Positions 34,664 to 42,454 of a stretch of DNA of 64,000 nucleotides are shown here, piece by piece; position 1 is the stretch's first letter; the number at the start of each line of letters is the position of its first letter. Origin of the DNA: Protaetiibacter intestinalis. Its GTDB lineage: Bacteria; Actinomycetota; Actinomycetes; Actinomycetales; Microbacteriaceae. The notes beneath the pieces were generated by a model that had not been told where the DNA came from, searched no databases, and saw only the letters and a list, made by a program, of their open reading frames with translations. Location: the NCBI RefSeq assembly GCF_003627075.1, contig NZ_CP032630.1, positions 1,550,001 through 1,614,000 on the forward strand. Reading direction: 5' to 3'. The translations under genes were made by a program, and so were the position numbers.

Positions 34664-37106
34664 ACCCCGTCGCCGACGTGGCGGCGCTGAGTGCGTCCGC
34701 CACCCCCGCCCCCCTCGCGAGCTCGCGATGGACGGCCGGGAGCACTTCGGAGGCCGCCACGTCGGCGACGGCAGCAGGAGACGCGACCACGGAGCGCGTC
34801 CCCGCGTGCAGCCAGGCGCGCGCCATGCCGAGCGCCTCGAGCCCCCAGCGGCTGCTGGAGCGGCCCAGCTCGCACGCCGACATGATGACGACGGCGGGCA
34901 CGCGCGCCAGCTGGTCGATGTCGTAGCCGAACCACGGCCCGTCGGCGAGCTCGAAGCCCGAGAACAGCGGGTGCTCGGCCGAGTGGCGGCCGTGCGCCGC
35001 GATGTGCAGCAGCTCGACGCGGGAGGCGACCTCGGTGACCTCGGCGGCGTCGGCCTCGTGGCGCACGACGCGCGCGTCGGGGGCCCAGGATGCGGCTGAC
35101 GCGTCGAGCTCGGCGTCGGCGCGCGCGACCCCGGGGCCGGAGGCGAACCCCGCGGTGCCGACGGCACCAGGTGCCCCGCGGAGCGCCAGCCAGCGGGCCG
35201 CCGACTCCGCCACCACGAGCGGACGGCCGTCGGCGCCCGGCAGCAGCGGCCACGGGATCCCCGCGAGGGCGCCCGCGGGCGTCAGCACGAGCCGCGAGGT
35301 GCGGGCGAGCTCGTGTGCGAACGGGGCGAGCAGCAGCTCGTCGAGGGCCGCGAGGCGGGCCGCGAGCGCGGCATCCGTGCTCGCCCGGAACGCGGCGGGC
35401 AGCTCGGCAGCCGCGACGTCGAGGTCGGCCAGCAGGCCCGCGAGCAGCTGCTGCACGCGGGAGGCGGGGCCGAGGTCGACGATGCGGCCCTCGGGCGCGG
35501 CGCCGGGCGCCACGACGAGGGCCGCGAAGCGGTCGCCCACCCACAGGTGGGCCACGAACGCGGCGTCGTCGGCCGCGAGCGCGGCGTGCAGCTCGGCCAG
35601 CGCGACGGTGCCGCCGGGGCCAGCGCCGCGGGCGGCATCCGCCCAGTGGATGCGGCGCACCTCGTCGCGCAGGCGCGCCTCGCGGGCGGCCGCCTCCGGT
35701 GTCACCACCTCGAGGCGGCGCAGCTCGCGCAGCTCGACGAGCGCCGCGGCCACCCGGTCGTCGGCGGGCGGCCGCAGCGGCACGAAGCTGCCGCTCATCG
35801 TTCGCACCCGCTCCGACCAGTCGAGCACCCGCTGCGGGGCGCCGTCGGCGAGCGCCGCCCGGATGCCGAGCACCGCGAGCCGGTGCCCGTGCACGGCCGC
35901 ACCCGCGTTCAGCTCGAGGCTGCCGAGACTCGACTGCCACGTCGTGAGGGTCTCGATGCCCTGCGCGGCGGCCGTGAGCACGGCCTCCGCGTCGCCGCGC
36001 GCCTGCGCGAGCTCGGCGTCGACCTCGGCGGTGCGCAACTGCACCGCGATCGAGGCGTCCGCCTCCGCGGGGGCGGACGCGCGCGTCGCCGTCGCGGCGG
36101 CGAGCTGCCCGGCCGCCACCTCGGCGAGGGCGAGCTCGAGCCGCAGCAGGGCGGCGTCCTCGGGGCGGTGCAGCGCGTCGAGCTCGTGCGCCGCCTCGCG
36201 GGCGCGGCGGCGGGTCTCGGCGGATGCGGCGCCCGCGCGCAGCTGGCCCGTCGCCACGACCGCGTCGGCGCGCGTCGCCCAGCTCTGACTGCCGCGCGCG
36301 CGGAAGCGGCGGGCGGCGCGCAGCGCGGTGGAGGCGGCCTCGGCGGGTCGGTCGAGCAGCAGCGCCCGGGCGAGCAGCAGCTCCGCCTCGGCCTGCGTCT
36401 GGCGGAGGCGCCGGGCGCCGTAGATGCGGGCGGCCTCCTGGAGCAGCGGCACGGCATCCGCCGCCATCCCCGCGGCGAGCAGCGCCTCGGCGCGGTCGCC
36501 GTCGCACACGGCCTGCATGACGGGGGAGAGGGCGCCGAGCACCTGCGCGGCCGCGTCCATGGTGCGGATCGCCTCGGCGAGGTCGCCGCGGAGCATCGCG
36601 GCGTAGCCGGCGTTGCTGTGCGCCTTCGCCTCCTCCACCGTCTCGCCCGCCCGCGCGAACGCCTCGGCGGCGGCCGCGAAGTCCCGCTCGGCCGCGTCGA
36701 CCTCGGCGCGGTCGAGCCGGACGAGCCCGCGGTTGAGCAGCACGCGGCCGAGGCTCAGCGGCACCTCGTGCAGTTCGTCGATCGCGTCGCTCAGATCGCG
36801 GATGGCGGCGTCGCCGCGGCCCCGGCGCAGCTCGAGGAGGCCCCGCTGTCCGACCAGCACGGCGCGAGTCTGCGGCGAGATCCCCTCCGCCTCGAGCGCG
36901 CGGTCGATGCCCGCGATCGCCACGTCGGGGGAGCCGCGCTCGGAGTCGAGGTAGGCGAGCGAGCCGGAGACGAGCGCCGCCGTGTCGGCATCCGGATCGC
37001 GCGCCAGCGCCCGCTCGAGGTCGCGCCGCGCGGAGGCGTGACGACCGGCGTTGCCCGACACCACCGCACGCGCGTACAGCTCGGCCGGGGTCAGTCGCAC
37101 CGCCAC
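34626..37106 (-). CDS. TPR-CHAT (caspase-like) protease
   Basis: An 826-aa cytosolic protein. Residues 1 to about 480 are TPR-like helical repeats (Ala/Leu/Arg rich, with A-x-x-G-x-A patterns such as RGDLAEAIRTMDAAAQ). From about 520 to the end is a CHAT domain, the bacterial relative of separase and caspase. The catalytic His is in LLHIAAHGRHSAEH (about 700) and the Cys in VVIMSACELGRSS (about 745). GTG 37106 follows the subtilase stop by 5 nt with GAGG upstream, so both are in one operon. TPR-CHAT proteins are known effector proteases (for example the gRAMP partner TPR-CHAT), but this one has a different partner set. Confidence 0.85.
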   Translation of the reverse strand: MAVRLTPAELYARAVVSGNAGRHASARRDLERALARDPDADTAALVSGSLAYLDSERGSPDVAIAGIDRALEAEGISPQTRAVLVGQRGLLELRRGRGDAAIRDLSDAIDELHEVPLSLGRVLLNRGLVRLDRAEVDAAERDFAAAAEAFARAGETVEEAKAHSNAGYAAMLRGDLAEAIRTMDAAAQVLGALSPVMQAVCDGDRAEALLAAGMAADAVPLLQEAARIYGARRLRQTQAEAELLLARALLLDRPAEAASTALRAARRFRARGSQSWATRADAVVATGQLRAGAASAETRRRAREAAHELDALHRPEDAALLRLELALAEVAAGQLAAATATRASAPAEADASIAVQLRTAEVDAELAQARGDAEAVLTAAAQGIETLTTWQSSLGSLELNAGAAVHGHRLAVLGIRAALADGAPQRVLDWSERVRTMSGSFVPLRPPADDRVAAALVELRELRRLEVVTPEAAAREARLRDEVRRIHWADAARGAGPGGTVALAELHAALAADDAAFVAHLWVGDRFAALVVAPGAAPEGRIVDLGPASRVQQLLAGLLADLDVAAAELPAAFRASTDAALAARLAALDELLLAPFAHELARTSRLVLTPAGALAGIPWPLLPGADGRPLVVAESAARWLALRGAPGAVGTAGFASGPGVARADAELDASAASWAPDARVVRHEADAAEVTEVASRVELLHIAAHGRHSAEHPLFSGFELADGPWFGYDIDQLARVPAVVIMSACELGRSSSRWGLEALGMARAWLHAGTRSVVASPAAVADVAASEVLPAVHRELARGAGVADALSAATSATGFRTPLLVRGAGW

Positions 37107-37111
37107 GGGCC

Positions 37112-38677
37112 TCAGCCTCGGAGTCGGTCGAGCACCTTGCGGGAGGCGTCGCGAGAGCGTTCGATGCCCGGCTCGGCGGCGGCCGCCTGGAGCTCGGCCG
37201 CGACGAGGCCCGCGACGACGGGCGCCGCGAACGAGGTGCCGCTCCAGATGCCGAAGCCGCCGGTGAAGTCGTCGGGGTCGATCGTCTCGCGCTGCAGCCC
37301 CCCGAGGGGGTCGGCGCCCGCCGCCTGCACCCCGCCCGCGAAGGCCTCGGCCCCGCGCTCGCGGACGACGGGCAGGGTGCTGACGATCGCCGCGCCCCGC
37401 TCGTAGACCTGCACCCACGGCCCGAGGTTGCTGAACAGCGCCACGGTGCCGTTGGGGTTGCGCGCGCCCACCGAGATGAGCGGGGCGCCGTCGCCCGGGT
37501 CGATCCACGGCGAACCCTCCGCGGGTTCCGGATCCCACGGGCCGTAGGCGGCGGGGAAGAACGGCCGGTCGGTGGACTCGTTGCCGGCCGAGCAGACCAC
37601 GACGGTGCCGGCGCGGCGCAGGCGCAGCAGCAGCTCGGCGGTGGTGATGTCGAACTGACTGCGCACGGGGGTCTCGTGGTAGTAGCCGAGCGAGAGGTTC
37701 AGCACGTCGATGCGTTCGCCCTGCTCGACCCGCTGCACGAGCTCGACGAGCGCGTCGACGAGGTCCTGCTCCTCCCACTCGCCGTCGGATCCGGCGATCC
37801 GGATGGGGACGATGCGGGCGTGCGGGGCCTTCTGGTGCACGAGCCCGGAGACGAAGGTGCCGTGACCCGATCCGGAGTCGATGATCCCGTCGAGCGGTCC
37901 CAGCTGGTCGGGGTGGCGCTCCGGGTCGTCGGCCGGGTCGGTGAGCCCGACCCCGGCGAAGGTGGTGCGGTCGACGACCGGGTCGAGCCAGGGGTGCGCG
38001 CCGCATCCGGTGTCGAGGACGGCGACGACCGCCCCGCCTGCCGGCTTGCGGGCCGACGTGGCGGGATCGGGGCCGACGTAGTCGACCACCTGGCGCCCGC
38101 CCCCGCCGACCGTGTCGTACTCGGCGACGGGGCTCGCGGCGGTGGAGTGGAAGGGCGCCGTGGAGTGGAACGGGGCCGTCGAGTGGAACGGGGCGGTGGA
38201 ATGGAACGGCGCGGTCGAGTGGAAGGGCTCGACGAAGCCGACGTGCTCCAGCCCGACGCCCGGCAGCTCGATGCCGCGGGCGCGCGCCTCGCGCAGCACG
38301 TCCCAGGCATCCGGTGTCGGCGCGGCCGGCTGCGCCTTGCGCAGCACGAAACGCTCGGTGCCGGGCGTCCCGGCGGCCCACGGGTAGCGCGTGAGGCGCT
38401 CCTTGCGCACCTCGTCCGGCTCCTCGAGGCGCGGGCGCCGGCGGTCGCGCTCCGGCTCGAGCGCCCAGCCGAGCTCGGCCACGAGCGTGTCGAGGTCGAC
38501 CCGGGTGGGGGCGTCCGGCGGCAGCAGCGTCGACACGAGCAGCCGCGAGGGCACGTACGCGGTCGAGAGCGCGGGGTCGAGCGCCGCATCGTCCTTCGTG
38601 ACGACGCGCACCACCCCTCGGGGCAGTTCGCGCTCTGCACGTCGACGCCAGTCGGGCGTTCCGTCGCGGGGGGTCAT
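37112..38677 (-). CDS. Cytosolic S8 (subtilisin-like) peptidase with PFHSTA repeats
   Basis: A 521-aa protein with an intact catalytic triad: Asp in VVAVLDTGCGAHPWL (about 213), His in SGHGTFVSGLVHQ (about 262), oxyanion Asn in VVCSAGNEST, and Ser in WSGTSFAAPVVAGL (about 477). No signal peptide is present, so it should act in the cytosol. The 150-residue N-terminal region may be an inhibitory pro-segment; it is linked to the catalytic domain by five exact PFHSTA units. GAGAGGA lies 6 nt before ATG 38677. It sits between the beta-sandwich gene and the CHAT gene. Confidence 0.9.
   Translation of the reverse strand: MTPRDGTPDWRRRAERELPRGVVRVVTKDDAALDPALSTAYVPSRLLVSTLLPPDAPTRVDLDTLVAELGWALEPERDRRRPRLEEPDEVRKERLTRYPWAAGTPGTERFVLRKAQPAAPTPDAWDVLREARARGIELPGVGLEHVGFVEPFHSTAPFHSTAPFHSTAPFHSTAPFHSTAASPVAEYDTVGGGGRQVVDYVGPDPATSARKPAGGAVVAVLDTGCGAHPWLDPVVDRTTFAGVGLTDPADDPERHPDQLGPLDGIIDSGSGHGTFVSGLVHQKAPHARIVPIRIAGSDGEWEEQDLVDALVELVQRVEQGERIDVLNLSLGYYHETPVRSQFDITTAELLLRLRRAGTVVVCSAGNESTDRPFFPAAYGPWDPEPAEGSPWIDPGDGAPLISVGARNPNGTVALFSNLGPWVQVYERGAAIVSTLPVVRERGAEAFAGGVQAAGADPLGGLQRETIDPDDFTGGFGIWSGTSFAAPVVAGLVAAELQAAAAEPGIERSRDASRKVLDRLRG
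38138..38227 (-). repeat. 18-bp tandem repeat x5 inside the subtilase gene
   Basis: Five in-frame 18-bp units, each encoding PFHSTA, with silent differences between units. They sit between the N-terminal region and the catalytic domain and could form a flexible linker or a cleavage ladder. Copy number is likely to vary between strains. Confidence 0.9.
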
Positions 38678-38708
38678 GGCACGTCCTCTCATGGGGGTGG
38701 GTCGTCGG

Positions 38709-39167
38709 CTAGACGATGAACTCGCCGGTCACACTGTGGCCGTCGTCGTCGACGGAGCGGATGACGAGCCGGTATGAGCCGGCCGACGCATCCGGGAACT
38801 CGAAGCGGCCCTCGGGGCTGATCTCGGCCTCGGCGACCACCTCGCCGTCCCGCTCGAGCGCGGCGCGACCGGTGCGCGGCGGCGCGAGCCAGCCGTCGAT
38901 GCGGTGCCGGTCGCCGTCCGAGTCGATGCGCAGCAGCAGCGTCACGGTCTCGATGCCGAACTCGAGGATGCGGGGCGCCTCGCCGCGCGCACCCGTCAGC
39001 TCGCGCGCATCCGACATGAGCAGCAGCTCGCGGTACTCCTCGGCGAGGTGCCGGGTCTCGAGCGCCACGAGCACGTCTTCGACGAGGTGCTCGGGCATCG
39101 GGTCGTGGCGCTCCCACATGGTGCGCAGGGAGGCGAACAGCTGGGCGTCGTCCGGGTTCGGCATCAT
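38709..39167 (-). CDS. Sigma-linked small protein with C-terminal beta-sandwich-like domain
   Basis: A 152-aa protein. Residues 1-50 are helical (LRTMWERHDPMPEHLVEDVL), then about 100 residues of beta strands. These end in a pattern like carboxypeptidase-regulatory/prealbumin folds (ISPEGRFEFPDASAGSYRLVI). The start ATGATG has AAGGAGG directly upstream and overlaps the sigma stop (ATGA), so it is made with the sigma factor. It might be an anti-sigma or sensor protein, or a target of the proteases; no direct evidence decides. Confidence 0.75.
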   Translation of the reverse strand: MMPNPDDAQLFASLRTMWERHDPMPEHLVEDVLVALETRHLAEEYRELLLMSDARELTGARGEAPRILEFGIETVTLLLRIDSDGDRHRIDGWLAPPRTGRAALERDGEVVAEAEISPEGRFEFPDASAGSYRLVIRSVDDDGHSVTGEFIV

Positions 39168-39775
39168 CCGACCTCCTTCTCGTCGAGCAGCCCGCGGAGC
39201 TTGTCGAGGCAGCGCCCGCGGGTGGGGCCGATGCTGCCGACCGGCATCTGCAGCTCGGCGGCGAGGTGCACGTAGTCGGGGCGCGCCGAGAAGGCGATCA
39301 CCCGCAGCAGGCGGCGGCAGCGCTCCGAGAGCGAGTCGACGGCGCGCCAGAGCCGGGCGTCGTCGAGGTGCTGCTCGGCGGTGGCCTCGGCCGCGGGGGA
39401 GGAGCCCCCCGCGCGCTCGAGCACCTCGTCGTCGACCGGGTCGACGCGGCTGTCGGCCTTGACCACGCGCCACGACTCGCGGCGGGCGGTGGTCGTGAGC
39501 CACGCGACGACGGTGCGGGGGTCGTGGATGCCGTCGCGGCTGCGCACGAGGGCGAGCCAGGTGGTCTGGATGACGTCCTCGGCTTCCTCACGGCCGAGAC
39601 CGTAGGCGCGCACGACGTGCCAGAGCACGGGTGAGACGAGGCGCACGAGACCGTCGATGCGGCCCGCTCGCCCCGAACGCCACTCCTCGAAGAGCTCGCC
39701 GGCGCGCGCCCACAGGGGGTCGGCCTCGCCGTGGTCGGGGGGGCCGGGGTTGCGGACGGTGTCCCCGTCGCTCAT
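39164..39775 (-). CDS. ECF-type RNA polymerase sigma factor
   Basis: A 203-aa sigma-70-family protein. The region 2 helix is YGLGREEAEDVIQTTWLALVRS, followed by DPRTVVAWLTTTARRESWRV. Region 4 (about 140-195) is LSERCRRLLRVIAF and ends with MPVGSIGPTRGRCLDKLR, the HTH form typical of actinobacterial ECF factors. ATG 39775 was chosen; the reading frame extends upstream only to a TTG. It heads the operon with the beta-sandwich, subtilase and CHAT genes. Confidence 0.88.
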   Translation of the reverse strand: MSDGDTVRNPGPPDHGEADPLWARAGELFEEWRSGRAGRIDGLVRLVSPVLWHVVRAYGLGREEAEDVIQTTWLALVRSRDGIHDPRTVVAWLTTTARRESWRVVKADSRVDPVDDEVLERAGGSSPAAEATAEQHLDDARLWRAVDSLSERCRRLLRVIAFSARPDYVHLAAELQMPVGSIGPTRGRCLDKLRGLLDEKEVG

Positions 39776-39827
39776 GGATTGAATCTTCACCGCTCTCAAA
39801 GAGCGGCCACAACCCCCCGGTGATACA

Positions 39828-40316
39828 TCAGCGGAAGTTCACGAACTGGAGGGCCACATCCAGGTCCTTGCCCTTGAGGAGGGCGATCACGGCCTGCAGG
39901 TCGTCGCGGCTCTTCGACTGCACGCGCAGCTCGTCGCCCTGGATCTGGCTCTTGACGGATTTCGGGGCCTCGTCGCGGATGATCTTGGAGATCTTCTTCG
40001 CATCCTCGCTCGAGATGCCCTCCTTCATCCGCGCCTCGATGCGGTACTCCTTGCCGGAGGCGAACGGCTCGCCCGCGTCGAGCGAGCGCAGCGAGATGCC
40101 GCGCTTGATGAGCTTCTGCTCGAACACCTCGAGCACCGCCTTGACCCGCTCCTCGGCGTTCGCCTTGAGGAGGATCTTCTCGCCCGAGAACTCGATCGAG
40201 GCGCCCACGTTCTTGAAGTCGTAGCGCTGCGCGATCTCCTTCTGCGCCTGGCTGAGAGCGTTCTGGGTCTCCATCGTGTCGACCTTGCTGACGATGTCGA
40301 ATGAGGAATCTGCCAT
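39828..40316 (-). CDS. YajQ-family nucleotide-binding protein
   Basis: A 162-aa protein with the family start [21 protein letters not shown] and the end [25 protein letters not shown]. YajQ proteins bind c-di-GMP in some proteobacteria; the ligand in actinobacteria is less sure. Starts at ATG 40316, 6 nt after TACCAT, divergent from the transglycosylase gene. Confidence 0.93.
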   Translation of the reverse strand: MADSSFDIVSKVDTMETQNALSQAQKEIAQRYDFKNVGASIEFSGEKILLKANAEERVKAVLEVFEQKLIKRGISLRSLDAGEPFASGKEYRIEARMKEGISSEDAKKISKIIRDEAPKSVKSQIQGDELRVQSKSRDDLQAVIALLKGKDLDVALQFVNFR

Positions 40317-40322
40317 GTGGAC

Positions 40323-40332
40323 ATGGTAGGCG
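40323..40332. promoter_or_regulatory. Overlapping back-to-back -10 boxes (yajQ / lytic transglycosylase)
   Basis: The minus-strand TACCAT (40323-40328) and plus-strand TAGGCG (40327-40332) share TA, each 6 nt from its start codon (40316 and 40339). This is the same geometry as at 3522-3531. Confidence 0.5.
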
Positions 40333-40338
40333 TGGAGC

Positions 40339-41109
40339 ATGCGCGACCGCCTCGGGATCATCGGCCTCGCCGTCGCGGCGGTGGCCGTGACGGGCGTGCT
40401 CGTGCTGACGATCGTGTGGTTCCTCGCCCCCCGCGGCACCGCATCCGGCGGGGCGCCGGTCGCCGAGGAGCCGCTGCCGAGCTGGGCCCCGCCCGCGCCC
40501 GCCCCGGTCGCGGCCGTCACGCCCGAGGTGCCCGGCATCGCGGGACTCGCGGATGCCGTGTGGGTCGCCGAGACGGCGCAGGCGACCGGCATCCCGGCCC
40601 GCGCGCTCGCCGCCTACGCGGGCGCCGCGATCGTGAAGGCGCAGGCGATGCCCGAGTGCGGGCTCAGCTGGGCGACCCTCGCGGGCATCGGGGCCACCGA
40701 ATCCGACCACGGCCGGCACGGCGGCTCGCGCCTCGACGGGAACGGCACCGCGACGCCCGGCATCTTCGGGGTGGCGCTCGACGGCGACGGCGTGGCACTC
40801 GTCGCCGACAGCGACGGCGGCGAGATCGACGGCGACGCGGAGGCGGATCGCGCGGTCGGGCCGATGCAGCTGATCCCGCAGGCGTGGCGCAACTGGCACA
40901 CCGACGGCGGCGCGGACGGCGTCGAGGACCCGCAGAACATCGACGACGCCGTCATGGCCGCCGCCAACTACCTGTGCCGCGCGAGCACCGCCTTCGACAC
41001 GGAGGACGGCTGGCGGGCCGGCATCCGCTCCTACAACTCGCCCGAGGTCTACCTCGGCACGGTCGCGAAGTACGCGACCCGCTACGCCGAGGCGGTCGCG
41101 GTCGGCTGA
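40339..41109 (+). CDS. Lytic transglycosylase-domain exported protein
   Basis: A 256-aa protein with an N-terminal signal anchor (about residues 8-30) and a Pro/Ala-rich linker. The SLT-like domain follows: catalytic Glu in [12 protein letters not shown], then [15 protein letters not shown] and AANYLCRAS, ending in [21 protein letters not shown]. It should cleave peptidoglycan glycan strands outside the membrane. Confidence 0.9.
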   Translation: MRDRLGIIGLAVAAVAVTGVLVLTIVWFLAPRGTASGGAPVAEEPLPSWAPPAPAPVAAVTPEVPGIAGLADAVWVAETAQATGIPARALAAYAGAAIVKAQAMPECGLSWATLAGIGATESDHGRHGGSRLDGNGTATPGIFGVALDGDGVALVADSDGGEIDGDAEADRAVGPMQLIPQAWRNWHTDGGADGVEDPQNIDDAVMAAANYLCRASTAFDTEDGWRAGIRSYNSPEVYLGTVAKYATRYAEAVAVG

Positions 41110-41116
41110 TCCCCGC

Positions 41117-42124
41117 TCAGCGGCGGGCGGTCGACGAGCGCACCACGAGCTCGAACGGCAGGTCGATGTTGAGCTCCTCCGCCTCGCGGTGGCCCGGGTG
41201 CAGCTCGTCCATGAGCACCTCCACCGCCATCCGGCCCTGCATGTCGGGGAACTGCGCGATCGTGGTGAGGCCGAAGAACTCGGCGAGCTCGTGGTCGTCG
41301 ATGCCGATGATCGACACGTCGCCCGGCACGTGCATGCCGAGGTCCTTGGCGGCGAGGATCGCGCCGATCGCCATCTCGTCGGATGCGGCGAAGATCGCGC
41401 TGGGACGCCCCACCGGGTTGCCGAGCAGCTGCTTCGCCGCCCGGTAGCCGCCCTCCATCGTGAAGTCGGCCGCGTGGAAGTGGTGGTCGTGGGCGTGCAG
41501 GCCGGCCGCCTCCATCGCCTCCACGTAGCCGTGGCGACGGTTGGTGGGCAGGTGGAAGTCCATCTCGAGGGCGTCGCCGCCGATGTGGGCGATCTCGGTG
41601 TGGCCGAGGGCGATGAGGTGCTCGGTGGCGAGGCGCCCGAGCTCGACGTCGTCGAGGCTGAGGGTGCGCACCCCGGGCAGCGGGCCGCCGACCCCGACGA
41701 TGGGCTTGTCGAGGTCGATGAGGCGCTTTACCTCGTCGGGGGTGAGCTCGAGCGACACGGCGATCACCGCATCCACGCGCTTGCGCAGCAGGAAGTGCTC
41801 GAACACCAGCCGGCGCTCCTCGTCGCTGCCGCCCAGGTTGTAGAGGGTGAGGTCGTAGCCCTGCTCGAGCAGCGCCGACTCGGCCCCCTCGACGACGGCG
41901 CCGTAGAACCAGCGGTTGAGGAACGGGATGACGACGCCGACGTTGCGGGTGCGGCCCGTCGCGAGGCCCGAGGCGCTCGAGGAGACGACGTAGCCGAGCT
42001 CGTTCGCCGCCGCCTGCACGCGCGCCCGCGTGGCGGGCGAGACGGAGCCGCGGCCCGAGAGCGCGCGCGACACCGTCGCGGCGGAGACGCCCGCGAGGCG
42101 GGCGACCTCGTGGATGCCGGGCAC
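41117..42124 (-). CDS. LacI-family transcriptional regulator
   Basis: A 335-aa repressor. The HTH is IHEVARLAGVSAATVSRALSG with the hinge helix VVSSSASGLATGRT, then a periplasmic-binding-protein-like sugar domain to the end. GTG 42124 was preferred because AGGAGG lies 4 nt upstream and it gives the usual short N-terminus. No sugar operon adjoins it; the maltose locus 17 kb away has LacI-type operators, but a link is only a guess. Confidence 0.9.
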   Translation of the reverse strand: MPGIHEVARLAGVSAATVSRALSGRGSVSPATRARVQAAANELGYVVSSSASGLATGRTRNVGVVIPFLNRWFYGAVVEGAESALLEQGYDLTLYNLGGSDEERRLVFEHFLLRKRVDAVIAVSLELTPDEVKRLIDLDKPIVGVGGPLPGVRTLSLDDVELGRLATEHLIALGHTEIAHIGGDALEMDFHLPTNRRHGYVEAMEAAGLHAHDHHFHAADFTMEGGYRAAKQLLGNPVGRPSAIFAASDEMAIGAILAAKDLGMHVPGDVSIIGIDDHELAEFFGLTTIAQFPDMQGRMAVEVLMDELHPGHREAEELNIDLPFELVVRSSTARR

Positions 42125-42265
42125 GCGACCTCCTGCGCTGGACGTGGACCCTCGCATCCTAGCGAGCGGGGCCGTCGGCACCCGGCATGGTCTCGGGCGC
42201 CCGCGCGACCTTGTATCCTTATCTGGCGCATCCGGTTGGTGAACACACGGGTCGGGCGCGCACCT

Positions 42266-42347
42266 GGCGAGTTACCCAAGTGGCCAAAGGGATCTGACTG
42301 TAAATCAGCCGTCTACGACTTCGGGGGTTCGAATCCCTCACTCGCCA
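42266..42347 (+). tRNA. tRNA-Tyr (GTA)
   Basis: An 82-nt class II tRNA. The acceptor stem GGCGAGT pairs with ACTCGCC. The anticodon loop CTGTAAA gives GTA at 42300-42302, there is a long variable arm, and the T-loop is GGTTCGAATCC. The 3' CCA is not encoded. Its 3' end is the integration site of the island that follows. Confidence 0.95.
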
Positions 42348-42349
42348 CG
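42328..42349. other. attL-like site in tRNA-Tyr 3' end
   Basis: TTCGAATCCCTCACTCGCCACG covers the T-loop to the discriminator base. It is repeated, with one mismatch, at 47104-47125. Integration here keeps the tRNA intact. Confidence 0.85.
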
Positions 42350-42353
42350 GAAC

Positions 42354-42388
42354 GAATCCCCCAGAACCCAAGGATCTCTGGGGGATTC
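42354..42388 (+). terminator. Hairpin after tRNA-Tyr
   Basis: A perfect 12-bp stem (GAATCCCCCAGA / TCTGGGGGATTC) with an 11-nt loop, followed by TGTG. It lies just inside the island and would end tRNA transcription, replacing the native terminator now at 47131. Confidence 0.65.
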
Positions 42389-42454
42389 TGTGCGCGGAGG
42401 TGGCGATCCCCAACAAAACCCCAGCATTTGCTCGTCAAGAGGATTTGTCGCCAT

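Noticed and set aside
34626..38381. A 1251-codon minus-strand reading frame reaching through the subtilase region
   Set aside because: Only the part below 37106 has TPR/CHAT sequence; the rest is an Arg-rich shadow of the subtilase gene in another frame.
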